A DNA stretch of 64,000 nt, from NCBI GenBank assembly GCA_905211645.1, contig CAJMBK010000004.1, forward strand, positions 62,001-126,000. Reading direction: 5' to 3'. Source of the DNA: an uncultured Caryophanales bacterium. Lineage in GTDB: Bacteria > Bacillota_I > Bacilli_A > RFN20 > CAG-288. The notes below the pieces were generated by a model. The model was not told the origin of the DNA and did not search any database. It worked only from the letters and a program-made list of their open reading frames with translations. The position numbers and the translations under genes are program-made. Positions 8,503 to 17,915 of this stretch are shown here, piece by piece. Within the stretch, counting starts at the first letter, position 1; the number at the start of each line of letters is the position of its first letter.

Positions 8503-8547
8503 AACTTAATTAATAAATATAAAGTTGTTTATTAGTTAAGTTTTTTT
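8503..8547 (+). terminator. Intrinsic terminator after the MATE gene
   Basis: A stem of about 15 bp (AACTTAATTAATAAA pairing with TTTATTAGTTAAGTT, one G-T pair) is followed by a run of seven T. Confidence 0.9.
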
Positions 8548-8558
8548 GTTGCGCCTAT

Positions 8559-8587
8559 TTGTTATATATAAATATATATTTTATAAT
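8559..8587 (+). promoter_or_regulatory. Promoter of the ileS-lspA-rluD operon
   Basis: TTGTTA (8559-8564), 17-bp spacer, TATAAT (8582-8587). The distance to the ileS ATG is about 35 bp, leaving no room for a T-box leader. Confidence 0.75.
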
Positions 8588-8622
8588 TAAATGGCTTTTA
8601 TTTATTGAAACGAGGTTTTTGT

Positions 8623-11352
8623 ATGGAATTAAAAAAGACTTTAAACATGCCTAAAGGTAAATTTGAAATGCGTGCAAATTTGGTTGTCAAAGAACCAAAA
8701 TTAGTTGAATACTACAAAAAGATAAACCTTTATGAAAAGATGTTGAAGAAGAATGAAGGAAAGAAATCTTTCTACCTTCACGATGGTCCTGCATACGCAA
8801 ATGGTGATATCCATGCAGGTCATGCTTTAAATAGAATTTTGAAAGATATCATTGTCAGATTTCATACTTTAAATGGTGAATATACCCCTTATCAACCAGG
8901 TTGGGATACTCACGGTTTACCAATTGAAACCCAAGTTACCAAATCTGGTGTCGATAGAAAGAAAATTTCTGTCGCCGAATTCAGACAAAAATGTCATGAT
9001 TACGCTTTAACTCAAGTTGATAGACAAAGAAATCAAACTGTTAGATTAGGTTGCTTAGGTAATTTTGATGATCCATATTTAACTTTGGATAAACACTACG
9101 AAGCAAATCAATTGAGAATCTTTGCCAAGATGCTTGAAGACGGATTAATCTACAAAGGTTTAAAGCCAGTTAACTGGTCACCAAGCTCTGAATCAGCTCT
9201 TGCTGAAGCAGAAATTGAATATAAGGATGTTCCTGCTAAGACAATTTTTGTTAAGTTCCCAGTTATCAAGGGTAAAGGTGAAGTTACAAATGACTACAAC
9301 TTTGTCATCTGGACAACTACACCTTGGACTTTACCTGCAAACTTAGCAATTTGCGTCAATCCTAAATTCACCTACGGTTTATACAAAACTGATCAAGGTA
9401 AACTCATCTTTTTAGCAGAATTACTTGATAAACTTACCGAACAATTAGGTTTAACAAATGTTAAATTGCAAACTTTAGTTTCCGGTAAGGACTTGGAAAA
9501 TATCATCTGTTCTCACCCATTCTTAGAGGATAGAACTTCTCTTGTTATCTTAGGTGACCACGTTACAAACGATGCTGGTACCGGTTGTGTTCACACCGCT
9601 CCAGGTCATGGTATGGACGACTATTTAGTCGGTTTGAAATATCACTTAGAACCATTCTGTCCAGTCGATAACCGTGGTTATATGACTAAAGATGCTGGTA
9701 AACGTTTGGAAGGTATGTTCTACGAAGAAGCAAATGATGAAGTTATCACCATGCTTAAAGAAACTGGCTGTCTTTTAAAAGAAGAGGATATCGTCCACGC
9801 CTATCCACACGATTGGAGAACAAAGAAACCACTTATTTTCCGTGCAACTCCACAATGGTTCTTGAATCAGAAAGCCTTGAAAGAAAAATTAGTTAAAAAT
9901 GCTGAAGAAGTCAGCTACCTCCCAAGCTGGGGTAAAGTTAGACTTGTCAACATGCTTTCCGGTCGTGATGAGTGGTGCTTATCAAGACAAAGAGCTTGGG
10001 GTGTCCCAATCCCAATCATCTACAAAGATGGTGAACCACTTGTTGATAAGGTTGCTTTAGACCATATTATCGATTTAGTTGATAAGAACGGTTCCAACAT
10101 CTGGTACCAATTAGAACCTAAAGATTTACTTCCTGAAGGTTATTACAATCCAAATTCTGTCTACACCAAAGAAACAGATATCATGGACGTTTGGTTTGAC
10201 TCCGGTTCTTCATTCTTAGGCAGTGATATTGCAAGAAATCTTCCATTCCCTGCTGATATTTACCTTGAAGGTAACGATCAATACAGAGGTTGGTACAACT
10301 CTTCAATCATTTTATCCACTGCATACACCGGTCAAGCACCATTTAAAAAGATTGTCACTCATGGTTTCATCGTCGACCAAAACGGTGAAAAATTCTCCAA
10401 GTCCAAAGGTAACGGTATTTCACCTAACGATGTCGTCAAAGAATACGGAGCCGACATCTTAAGATTATGGACAACAACAATTGATTACAACACCGCTGAA
10501 ATTAAATTCAGTCGTGATTTACTCAAAGTTTGCTCCGATGGTTACAGAAAGATCAGAAACGTTTTTAAGTTCATGCTTGCAAACTTAAATGACAACGATG
10601 AAGTTGCTTTTGATGTTTCTACATTTGATACTGCTAAGTTATCTTACATCGATACATTGGTTTTAAACAGATTCAAGAAGATGCTTGCAGATATCAAAGC
10701 AAAATATCTCGATTGCGATTTCTTATCGATTCAATCCATGATTACAAACTTCGTTGTCAATGATTTATCTTCATTCTACTTGGATTTCAACAAGGAAAAT
10801 CTCTACTGCAACAAGATTGATAGTGATGAAAGAAGATCCTGCCAATACGTTTTACACACAATTGTTAAGAATTTAGCAATTGCTTTATCACCAATCTTAC
10901 CTTTCACAATGGATGAAGTTTATTACTATCTCAACATGAAAGATAAGAAAGAATCTATCGCTTTGGAAGACTATCCAAATTTAGGTGATGCTGATGATGC
11001 TTTACTTAAAGAATACAATTTAGTTCTTTCGTTCAAGGATCACGCAAATAAGATCATCGAAACAGCAAGAAATAACCAAGTTGTTAAAGGTAATGCTGAA
11101 GTTGAACTTCATATCTTACTCTCTGAAGAAGAGAAGAGATTACTCGATAATTTACCTGATTATGAACTTGCTAGATTGCTTAATATCTCCAAACTTGTCT
11201 TAGATAACGAGGAGAAAGTTGTCAAACTTGAAGCAAATAGATGTGATAGATGTTGGAACTATTTCGATCACTTGGAAGAGATTGATAGTGAAACTCATGT
11301 TTGCCATCGTTGCCACGAAGCAATTAAGGAAACATTAAATGAAGAAAATTAA
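8623..11352 (+). CDS. ileS: Isoleucyl-tRNA synthetase
   Basis: Charges tRNA-Ile in the cytoplasm. About 909 aa from the ATG at 8623 (CGAGG ribosome site); an ATG at 8605 is in frame but has no site. The class I HIGH motif appears as GDIHAGHALN and the KMSKS motif as KFSKSKG. The editing (CP1) domain lies between them (TTTPWTLPANLAICV). A C-terminal zinc ribbon with four Cys (CDRCW...CHRC) marks the bacterial type. First gene of ileS-lspA-rluD; its stop overlaps the lspA start by 14 bp. Confidence 0.98.
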   Translation: MELKKTLNMPKGKFEMRANLVVKEPKLVEYYKKINLYEKMLKKNEGKKSFYLHDGPAYANGDIHAGHALNRILKDIIVRFHTLNGEYTPYQPGWDTHGLPIETQVTKSGVDRKKISVAEFRQKCHDYALTQVDRQRNQTVRLGCLGNFDDPYLTLDKHYEANQLRIFAKMLEDGLIYKGLKPVNWSPSSESALAEAEIEYKDVPAKTIFVKFPVIKGKGEVTNDYNFVIWTTTPWTLPANLAICVNPKFTYGLYKTDQGKLIFLAELLDKLTEQLGLTNVKLQTLVSGKDLENIICSHPFLEDRTSLVILGDHVTNDAGTGCVHTAPGHGMDDYLVGLKYHLEPFCPVDNRGYMTKDAGKRLEGMFYEEANDEVITMLKETGCLLKEEDIVHAYPHDWRTKKPLIFRATPQWFLNQKALKEKLVKNAEEVSYLPSWGKVRLVNMLSGRDEWCLSRQRAWGVPIPIIYKDGEPLVDKVALDHIIDLVDKNGSNIWYQLEPKDLLPEGYYNPNSVYTKETDIMDVWFDSGSSFLGSDIARNLPFPADIYLEGNDQYRGWYNSSIILSTAYTGQAPFKKIVTHGFIVDQNGEKFSKSKGNGISPNDVVKEYGADILRLWTTTIDYNTAEIKFSRDLLKVCSDGYRKIRNVFKFMLANLNDNDEVAFDVSTFDTAKLSYIDTLVLNRFKKMLADIKAKYLDCDFLSIQSMITNFVVNDLSSFYLDFNKENLYCNKIDSDERRSCQYVLHTIVKNLAIALSPILPFTMDEVYYYLNMKDKKESIALEDYPNLGDADDALLKEYNLVLSFKDHANKIIETARNNQVVKGNAEVELHILLSEEEKRLLDNLPDYELARLLNISKLVLDNEEKVVKLEANRCDRCWNYFDHLEEIDSETHVCHRCHEAIKETLNEEN

Positions 11353-12187
11353 AAATAAAGAAGAGTCAGTTTTCGCTAAAAGTAGTGATAAGCCAGTATT
11401 TTTAGATATTCTTTCTAAGACTGGTTCCGGATTTAAATTCATCTTTAAATCCGGTATTATCTCTATTTTTATCATGATTATTCTTGACCAATTGACTAAA
11501 CAGTTGGCTCAGTATTTCTTAGTTTATGAAAGAGCAAGTGTCACCGCTATTCCTAAATTACTTTCTTTTACTTTAGTTTATAACAACGGTGCTGCTTGGA
11601 ATTCAATGGCGGGAAATAGAGTCTTCTTAATTGGTATCTCTTTAGTCTGCGGTATTGCGATGATTTTAGGTTTATTTTTCTATTTTAACCGCATTCCTTG
11701 GGTTGCTAAAGCAGGACTTTATTTGATGATTGGTGGTTGCTTTGGTAACTTTATCGATAGAGCATTCTATCCAGATGGATTAGTCGTTGATTTTATTCAA
11801 TTTGACTGGTTCTTTGGATTTGATAATTTCCCTGTGTGTAATCTAGCCGATGTATTCCTAGTTTGTGGAATAGCTGTTTTAGTTATTGGTGTCATCATCC
11901 TTTTAATTGTTGAAGAAGTTAATAGAAAGAAGAGATTAAAACAAATTGATGGTAATACTTCTACCACTTCAACTAACGAAAATAGTGAGGAAAACGCAGC
12001 AAATTCAACTATTAAATCCACAAATGAAGATGATGCTGATTTAGTTTCAGCCTTGAAAGATTTGTACAAACAAGAAGATTTAAAGCCTACTGAAAATAAA
12101 GGCGATGCAGAGGTTGAAAATAGTCAAAAACCTAGCGAAATCCCTACTGAATCAGGTGAAAATAATGAAAAAGATAATAGCAAATAA
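11339..12187 (+). CDS. lspA: Lipoprotein signal peptidase (SPase II) with long acidic tail
   Basis: Membrane aspartyl protease that cleaves prolipoprotein signal peptides after lipidation. The core (about residues 40-195) has four membrane segments, LDQLTKQ near the first, the catalytic Asp in GNFIDRAF and the second in CNLADVFLVCG. At 282 aa it is much longer than the usual 150-170: it has an extra N-terminal segment of about 35 aa and a low-complexity, Asn/Glu/Thr-rich, probably cytosolic tail of about 80 aa. Many lipoproteins in the window would be substrates. Confidence 0.95.
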   Translation: MKKIKNKEESVFAKSSDKPVFLDILSKTGSGFKFIFKSGIISIFIMIILDQLTKQLAQYFLVYERASVTAIPKLLSFTLVYNNGAAWNSMAGNRVFLIGISLVCGIAMILGLFFYFNRIPWVAKAGLYLMIGGCFGNFIDRAFYPDGLVVDFIQFDWFFGFDNFPVCNLADVFLVCGIAVLVIGVIILLIVEEVNRKKRLKQIDGNTSTTSTNENSEENAANSTIKSTNEDDADLVSALKDLYKQEDLKPTENKGDAEVENSQKPSEIPTESGENNEKDNSK

Positions 12188-13088
12188 CGAAGGTAGACTT
12201 GATGTAGTTTTATCTAAGGAATTGAATATTTCCCGTTCCCTTGCAGCAAAATATGTTGAAAACGGTGTAACAGTAAATTCAAAGCCTATCACTAAAACAA
12301 GTTTTAAAATTCAGCTTGGTGATGAAATCACCTACGAGCCACTTGTTTTAGAAGATAATACACTTAAGAAAACCGATATTCCATTAAATAAAGTTTATGA
12401 AGATGATTACATCTTAGTCATCAACAAACAACGTGGACTTGTTGTTCACCCATCAGTTGGTCATAGAGAGGATACTTTGGTCAATTCCTTGCTTTTCAAC
12501 GATATCATCGATAATGAACTTGTCAATGAAGATTTGATCGATAAAAGACCCGGAATTGTCCATAGAATCGATAAGGATACATCTGGATTACTTATTATTG
12601 CTAAGACTGTTGAAGCTAAAGTTAAACTCACTGAAATGATTGCAAATCATGAAGTAAATCGTGAGTACTTATGTTTAATAAACGGTCATCCAAAATATAA
12701 GAAATTCACAATCAACGTTCCTCTTGCTAAACCTGACGTTAACACTCATAAAGTCTATGTTGATCCAAAAAACGGGAAGGAATCAATCACACATTTCACT
12801 ACACTTTATTCAAAGAATAACTTCTCTTTGCTTAAATGTGTTCTTGAAACAGGTCGTACTCATCAAATTAGAGCTCAACTTGCTTATTACAATTTACCAA
12901 TTGTAAATGATCCGCTTTATAACTCAAGAGTTTCTAATAAAATGAAAAACTCTGAGAGTTTCAAAGGTCAAGTTCTTCATGCTTACAAGATTTCTTTCAA
13001 GCATCCAGTAACTGGTAAAGAACTAACTTTGTACGCAGATGTTGATTCTTACTTTAAGAAAGAGTGCTGCAAAGCATTTAAAGAATAA
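12165..13088 (+). CDS. rluD: Pseudouridine synthase, RluD/RsuA-RluA family
   Basis: About 307 aa from the ATG at 12165 (CAGGTG site), overlapping lspA by 23 bp. An S4 RNA-binding domain (about 1-65, DVVLSKELNISRSLAAKYVENG) precedes the catalytic domain with the signature HRIDKDTSGLLIIAKT holding the catalytic Asp, then GRTHQIRAQL. It isomerises uridines in 23S rRNA helix 69 if it is a true RluD. lspA-rluD adjacency is common in Firmicutes, supporting the call. Confidence 0.92.
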   Translation: MKKIIANNEGRLDVVLSKELNISRSLAAKYVENGVTVNSKPITKTSFKIQLGDEITYEPLVLEDNTLKKTDIPLNKVYEDDYILVINKQRGLVVHPSVGHREDTLVNSLLFNDIIDNELVNEDLIDKRPGIVHRIDKDTSGLLIIAKTVEAKVKLTEMIANHEVNREYLCLINGHPKYKKFTINVPLAKPDVNTHKVYVDPKNGKESITHFTTLYSKNNFSLLKCVLETGRTHQIRAQLAYYNLPIVNDPLYNSRVSNKMKNSESFKGQVLHAYKISFKHPVTGKELTLYADVDSYFKKECCKAFKE

Positions 13089-13095
13089 TAAAATT

Positions 13096-13128
13096 AGTCA
13101 TCTAGTTTTAATCGCTAGATGACTTTTT
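13096..13128. terminator. Terminator between rluD and the plsC-like gene
   Basis: A 10-bp stem AGTCATCTAG/CTAGATGACT with a 9-base loop and five T on the plus strand closes the ileS operon. It overlaps the 3' end of the convergent acyltransferase gene. Confidence 0.85.
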
Positions 13129-14097
13129 AAGTGCTGTAATTCTTGATATTTTTCCCGTTTCTTCAAGTTTGAATGGAAGGAATAAACCGAGAGTTTTGTT
13201 GATATTTTTAATCTCAGCTTTTTCTTTCTTAATTTGAAGTTTGTAGATTTTTTTAAGTGAAATCTTATCTGAATCGAATGGTCTTGGATCATCGAAATCG
13301 GTCTTGATGTACTCGATGTAACAGTAGGAACCGTATTTTTCAATGATTGCATTCATCTGTTTGACGCATTCTTCGTGGAGATATGCTTTATTTTGCTTGA
13401 TGTTAAAATCTTCTCTTGGATAAATAGGTTCACCAACAACAAGAATAGGTCTAGGTTTTTTACCCTTTTTAAGTGTTTTTCTAGTTGCTTTATAAACTGT
13501 AACAACAGGTAAAACAGGAGCATTTGCTTCACTGGGATAGTGGAAAGCGGCATCTTTCATAGGTCTGATGTAATTGCAGTAAGGCCACATCTGCTGCTCT
13601 GGGAAAACAATAATTGGACGTTTCAAATCCTTGGAAACATGAAGGATTGCCTGATTGAATTTACGTAATTCCTTAACTGAATTAGGTAAAGGAAGTAAAC
13701 CTGAATCACGCATTGTCATACCAAAGACTGGAATATTCAAAGCATCTGAGTAACCGATAATATAAGTCTTTTTAAATAGAACTGGGAGAACCATCTGTAA
13801 GACATAAGGATCTCTGTCAGAAGTGTGGTTCATATAGAAGAAAAATGAAGAATTTCCTTTGAGTTTCTTCATGTTTTTTCTATTTTTAACTCTTAATCCT
13901 GCAACTAATCTCAAATAAAAATTTAAGCAAGGAAAACCTAGAACAAAGTAGACAAAATGAGCAAAGATTTTTCTTAAAGTCCACTTTGTTACATACTGAT
14001 AATCTGGAGGTAAATCTTTTCGTTCAAGATGGTTATTCTCAAATTCCTGCAAATCGAATTTGTAGTAGATTTTACTTGGAATCTTTCTTCTTTTCAT
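13108..14097 (-). CDS. PlsC-like 1-acyl-glycerol-3-phosphate acyltransferase family protein
   Basis: A 329-aa protein with acyltransferase block I NHTSDRD (HxxxxD) near residue 90 and block III FPEQQMW, the equivalent of FPEGT. A hydrophobic segment near residues 47-68 could anchor it to the membrane. It may transfer an acyl chain to lysophosphatidic acid or to a glycolipid. The gene starts 26 bp inside the end of the upstream glycosyltransferase gene, so the two are coupled and probably act on the same lipid or surface polymer (inference). The C-terminal 60 aa are charged and not recognised. Confidence 0.8.
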   Translation of the reverse strand: MKRRKIPSKIYYKFDLQEFENNHLERKDLPPDYQYVTKWTLRKIFAHFVYFVLGFPCLNFYLRLVAGLRVKNRKNMKKLKGNSSFFFYMNHTSDRDPYVLQMVLPVLFKKTYIIGYSDALNIPVFGMTMRDSGLLPLPNSVKELRKFNQAILHVSKDLKRPIIVFPEQQMWPYCNYIRPMKDAAFHYPSEANAPVLPVVTVYKATRKTLKKGKKPRPILVVGEPIYPREDFNIKQNKAYLHEECVKQMNAIIEKYGSYCYIEYIKTDFDDPRPFDSDKISLKKIYKLQIKKEKAEIKNINKTLGLFLPFKLEETGKISRITALKKSSSD

Positions 14098-15508
14098 GGT
14101 CGAGAATATCCTTTTTGTTTATCTCTTGAGTGATACTTTCAAATGCTTGTGAGCAGGTGATATTGCCAGAGTGCTTAATTTGTTTCCATGCTTTACGTTT
14201 CTTAGGGAAGATTAACCCATCCAAGAAAGCAAGGGCAAAATCGTAGAAGAATAAGCCATATGTTAAACATACTTTAATCTTAGTTTTTGAGCTCCAAGCA
14301 ATATTTTGTTTATCGATTGCAAAGATGACAAGAGGGATAAATAACCATGGGAACCATGTGAAAAATAACGATAATAGGAAGTAAATTGTACAAACAAACC
14401 ACGTACTTCCTTTGAAGTTGATAATTTGAATATAAGAATCTGAAGTGAATCCGATTTGAAAGAATGCGGATAACATCAATAAAAGTGAACAAATTAAATT
14501 GAAAACAAGTGCGATATTGATAAATAAGAATGGGAATAAAGAAGTGCTAACTTCCATCTTAGCAAGTTTGAATCTTCTTGTGTTGTGTTTGTTGTAAATT
14601 AAATCGTTTGTTTTCTTAAAACCAGCGGTGACATAACCCCAAACCCAGCGGGTGTGTTGTTTATGTAAAACAGAGTACTTACTTGGTTGTTCGTCGTAAT
14701 ATCTAGCAAGTGGATAGTAGTAACAACGGATGTTGTGGTAGTAGCAGTAGTTAGTCAATTGGCTATCTTCGGAAAGATTGTTCCAAATCCAACCACCAGC
14801 GTCATCGATAATATTTGAATTGATATAAAAACCTGTTCCCATGATAGTGACTTTTTCAAAGAAACGAGTTCTAGCTTTGCAGGTAACTTTTGACATGTAG
14901 GAGAAGAGTGTTGCAGAGCAAGCAGCAACCCAACTTTCTTCAGCGTTAGTGAATAATCTATCGCCAACTCCTAGGTCGTATCCTAAGTTTTTAATATCAT
15001 TAAGTTTGGATAAATAGCTTGGTTCTAAGATATTGTCTGCATCGAAAACAACATAAGCATCGTATTTTTTACCGATATGTTTGATGTGTTGAATACCATC
15101 ATCAAGTGCGAAACCTTTTGTTCTTCTATTTTCAAGTTCTGTTCTAACAACGATGTTGTAGCCTTTTGATTTTGTGATTTTGACTGTTGGATCTTTCTCT
15201 GATTCAACGATGACGTAAACATCGAAGTAATCTGGGTCGTAATCCTGTCTTAAAAGAGAATCAAGTGAATTAGAGATTACATCAGATTCATTTCTAGCAG
15301 GGATTAAGATTGCGTACTTATATTTAATTTCCCCATGAGGGAGTACTTTATTTCTTTTATATGAATTCTTAATAAATACTAGCAAAGGAAAACCGAATAT
15401 TAAAAATATGATTATGCATATTACCAAGATGAAAAATAGTGCAATAATTGTATTTCTATATTCAACATTTTCTATTGCAGTGCTTAGTAAAAGATTAATA
15501 TTGCTCAT
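14072..15508 (-). CDS. Family 2 glycosyltransferase, membrane-bound
   Basis: 478 aa. One N-terminal membrane helix (about 17-40) precedes a GT-A domain starting at AILIPARNESDVISNSLDSLL; the DxD-type metal site is FDADN near residue 155. Later motifs EDSQL and QHTRWVWGY (QxxRW) are typical of processive beta-glycosyltransferases such as cellulose or poly-GlcNAc synthases. Three to four membrane helices follow (about 325-450). The sugar and acceptor are unknown. A TAAAAT lies 9 bp before the ATG with no ribosome site, so the leader is very short. It overlaps the acyltransferase gene downstream. Confidence 0.85.
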   Translation of the reverse strand: MSNINLLLSTAIENVEYRNTIIALFFILVICIIIFLIFGFPLLVFIKNSYKRNKVLPHGEIKYKYAILIPARNESDVISNSLDSLLRQDYDPDYFDVYVIVESEKDPTVKITKSKGYNIVVRTELENRRTKGFALDDGIQHIKHIGKKYDAYVVFDADNILEPSYLSKLNDIKNLGYDLGVGDRLFTNAEESWVAACSATLFSYMSKVTCKARTRFFEKVTIMGTGFYINSNIIDDAGGWIWNNLSEDSQLTNYCYYHNIRCYYYPLARYYDEQPSKYSVLHKQHTRWVWGYVTAGFKKTNDLIYNKHNTRRFKLAKMEVSTSLFPFLFINIALVFNLICSLLLMLSAFFQIGFTSDSYIQIINFKGSTWFVCTIYFLLSLFFTWFPWLFIPLVIFAIDKQNIAWSSKTKIKVCLTYGLFFYDFALAFLDGLIFPKKRKAWKQIKHSGNITCSQAFESITQEINKKDILDHEKKKDSK

Positions 15509-15566
15509 ATGTCTAATATTTTATATTAATTTAAATTAATTGTGTTTATTTATTGATTTTTTGTAG

Positions 15567-16973
15567 TTATGAAATAGTATCAGTATATTCGTCGACGTAT
15601 TTCTTGAAGGTTGTACCATTGTTCATAGGCATATTTGTATATAAATATGTTTGATAAAGTGGTAAGTCTTTTTCGTCAGCATTTTCAACACCTGCACTTG
15701 CAGGATAGTCCAATTTTGAAGCACCTAAACCATGTATTGTGTATTCTTCTTGGTTTTGTGTATTGATATCAACAACAATGGAACCCATTGTCATATTCAA
15801 ATAAGTATGTTCAAGTTTTCCAATCTTATTGATACGGGTAAGAGTAATTGGATTTGGGTGTTTTGTATTACCGCAAACACCACCATCACCACTGCAGGCA
15901 GCAGAAATTAAGATATCATTTGGATTTACAATTTGTAAAAGTCTCAAACTGTTTGCGTTGTCTGAACCGTGGTGACCGGCTTTGTAAATTGTGGAATTTT
16001 GGATTAATTCGATATTTTCTTCGTGAGATAACATTCCGTTAATACCATCAATTTCAAGATCGCCAGTTGTTAAATACTTAAAGAGTTTACCATTTGCAGT
16101 GTAATTGAAAATTGTTGCTATGGATGTGTCGTTAGGATCACCAGAACCTTCTGATTCTTTATCTTCAATATAGTGATTTGTATCAAGAATTTGGAAACTT
16201 AATTCAGTACCTGGAAAATATGTTGTAGGGCAGATTGGTGTAGGATTATGAATGGCATCATATGCTCTGCAGAGTGAAATCTCGTTATTTTCAGTAAGAT
16301 AGTTAAGTCTTGCATATAAATTTTGTGCAGATTTAGTTGAACTTTGATAGCCATAATATAAAACTTGTTTTACGTTGTAATCAGAAATTCTGACATAACC
16401 AGAATTTCCATCACTTTCAGCGGAAGTTGTTCCGAATCCACCAATATGGTCAGAATCAGGGTGAGTTAAAATGATTAAATCAACATCATTATTTAAATAA
16501 GTTTCAATGTTTTGCTTAATAATTGTTGCGTCAGATTTAACTTTACCGACATCAATTAAAATGTTGAAGTTATTTTCATCGGCTTTTGTTGATGTTTCTG
16601 AGGTGTAATCTTCGCCATAGTGAATTAAGATAGAATCACCGTATTGGCTTGTCATCTCATTGACAATAATTTGGAATTTATCAGCTTTTTTAGGCAAAAT
16701 GAGTGAGTTATCACCATTTTCCATGACATAAGGATCATCCGAACCATCAATTGATGAACTGGTTGAGCTTGATGATGAACTTGATGATGAGCTTGATGAT
16801 GAACTTGATGATGAACTGGAAGAAGATGAAGAACTAGATGATGTGGTTGAAGCAGTGGATGAAACTGGTGTTGAAGATGTGGAGGAATTGAAAATATCGA
16901 AGATGTACTTGCAAGAAGTTAACGAGAATAAAGTTCCAATTCCTAAGCATAAAAATTTAAATTTGTTTTTCAT
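15567..16973 (-). CDS. Poly-Ser-linker lipoprotein with ComEC-like metallo-beta-lactamase domain
   Basis: 468 aa. A lipoprotein signal peptide ends at LFSLTSC (Cys about 21). A low-complexity Ser/Thr linker (about 30-75) is followed by a metallo-hydrolase domain with LTHPDSDHIGG (HxxxDH) and later AGHHGSDNAN, as in the C-terminal domain of ComEC and related nucleases. It is exported and anchored outside the membrane, so it could act on extracellular nucleic acid or a phosphoester (inference). GAGGTG, overlapping the rnhC stop, is its ribosome site, so it is cotranscribed with rnhC. The Ser linker resembles that of the lipoprotein at 25349. Confidence 0.8.
   Translation of the reverse strand: MKNKFKFLCLGIGTLFSLTSCKYIFDIFNSSTSSTPVSSTASTTSSSSSSSSSSSSSSSSSSSSSSSSSSTSSSIDGSDDPYVMENGDNSLILPKKADKFQIIVNEMTSQYGDSILIHYGEDYTSETSTKADENNFNILIDVGKVKSDATIIKQNIETYLNNDVDLIILTHPDSDHIGGFGTTSAESDGNSGYVRISDYNVKQVLYYGYQSSTKSAQNLYARLNYLTENNEISLCRAYDAIHNPTPICPTTYFPGTELSFQILDTNHYIEDKESEGSGDPNDTSIATIFNYTANGKLFKYLTTGDLEIDGINGMLSHEENIELIQNSTIYKAGHHGSDNANSLRLLQIVNPNDILISAACSGDGGVCGNTKHPNPITLTRINKIGKLEHTYLNMTMGSIVVDINTQNQEEYTIHGLGASKLDYPASAGVENADEKDLPLYQTYLYTNMPMNNGTTFKKYVDEYTDTIS
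16771..16818 (-). repeat. 12-bp tandem repeat encoding the Ser linker
   Basis: Four consecutive 12-bp units (plus-strand GATGATGAACTT with small variations) at 16771, 16783, 16795 and 16807 encode four Ser each on the minus strand. Unit gain or loss keeps the frame and only changes the linker length. Confidence 0.85.
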
Positions 16974-16981
16974 AAGTCACC

Positions 16982-17875
16982 TCAGCTTTGGTAATTTCTA
17001 AAATTTTTCTTGACGTATTGTTCAACTTTCTCATTATTTTCACTTTTAAGTTTTTTATAAATTTTATCGACTTCACTGGAAGCGCCTTTCGGAATTTGAA
17101 TTTGTAAATCCTCCTCCATCTTATTCCAGTAGCGTAAAAAGATGTAGCGAGCAATTACTGAACTTGTTGCTACACTTGGATAATAACTCTCACCTTTTGT
17201 TTTAAATATAAGGTGATTAGGAATTAAGTTTAAACAATATGATGTGTAAATGCTAGGTTTTTCAAATTGGTCGATATAGACAGGAATATTTGAATTCAAG
17301 TGATATTTATCGATTAAAAGTTGATGACATCTGTTGTGAAGATTAGCCATAATCTTATGCATTGACCAACCTTTATTTGTTAAATCTTCAATCTTTAAAG
17401 TGTCACAAACAATTTTTGTGAATTTAATTTTTTCAACAAGTTGTTCACCTAAAGAGAAAATTTTTGCATCATTTAATCTTTTACTATCTTTAATTTTTAA
17501 AGAATCGATAAATTCGATATCTTTTTCTTCAAGATAGGAAGCAACTACAACAATTGGACCAAAGAAATCACCGACACCAACTTCATCGGAACCGATTTGT
17601 TTCTCTTTAGTTTCCCAAGAACTATTTTCTGTATCAACAATAGTTACTGAATCAGAAAATTGTCTTGCTTCAAGTTCGACATCTTTTTCACCTTGGAAAA
17701 GGATTGTAAAAACTTCAGGATTTTTAGTTCTATAAGCAGTAATTTGTATGTTATTTTTATTTGTGATTTGGAAACAAATATAGTTTTTTGCTTCGTAATT
17801 GACGCTTGGAACACGATAAAAATCTTTAATTGTTTCTACTTTTGCTTTGTCGACGGAAATCTTTACGTACATCAT
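16982..17875 (-). CDS. rnhC: Ribonuclease HIII
   Basis: 297 aa. It degrades RNA in RNA-DNA hybrids. The N-terminal 85 residues are the TBP-like substrate-binding domain of RNase HIII. The catalytic domain begins at GSDEVGVGDFFGP (D97, E98), followed by KDSKRLND. Tandem ATG codons open the gene; a TATAAT on the minus strand sits 5 bp before the first, so the mRNA may be leaderless and the second ATG (17872) may be used. It is divergent from mutS2, a pairing common in Firmicutes. Confidence 0.93.
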   Translation of the reverse strand: MMYVKISVDKAKVETIKDFYRVPSVNYEAKNYICFQITNKNNIQITAYRTKNPEVFTILFQGEKDVELEARQFSDSVTIVDTENSSWETKEKQIGSDEVGVGDFFGPIVVVASYLEEKDIEFIDSLKIKDSKRLNDAKIFSLGEQLVEKIKFTKIVCDTLKIEDLTNKGWSMHKIMANLHNRCHQLLIDKYHLNSNIPVYIDQFEKPSIYTSYCLNLIPNHLIFKTKGESYYPSVATSSVIARYIFLRYWNKMEEDLQIQIPKGASSEVDKIYKKLKSENNEKVEQYVKKNFRNYQS

Positions 17876-17880
17876 ACCAT

Positions 17881-17886
17881 TATTAT
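17881..17886 (-). promoter_or_regulatory. -10 element of rnhC
   Basis: TATAAT on the minus strand, 5 bp before the ATG and without a clear -35. This predicts a leaderless or near-leaderless transcript. Confidence 0.55.
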
Positions 17887-17915
17887 AATTTTTGAATAAT
17901 AAATAAATTTTGATT

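Noticed and set aside
8548..8622. T-box leader before ileS
   Set aside because: Only about 75 bp between the terminator and the ATG, with a promoter inside; no T-box sequence or antiterminator.
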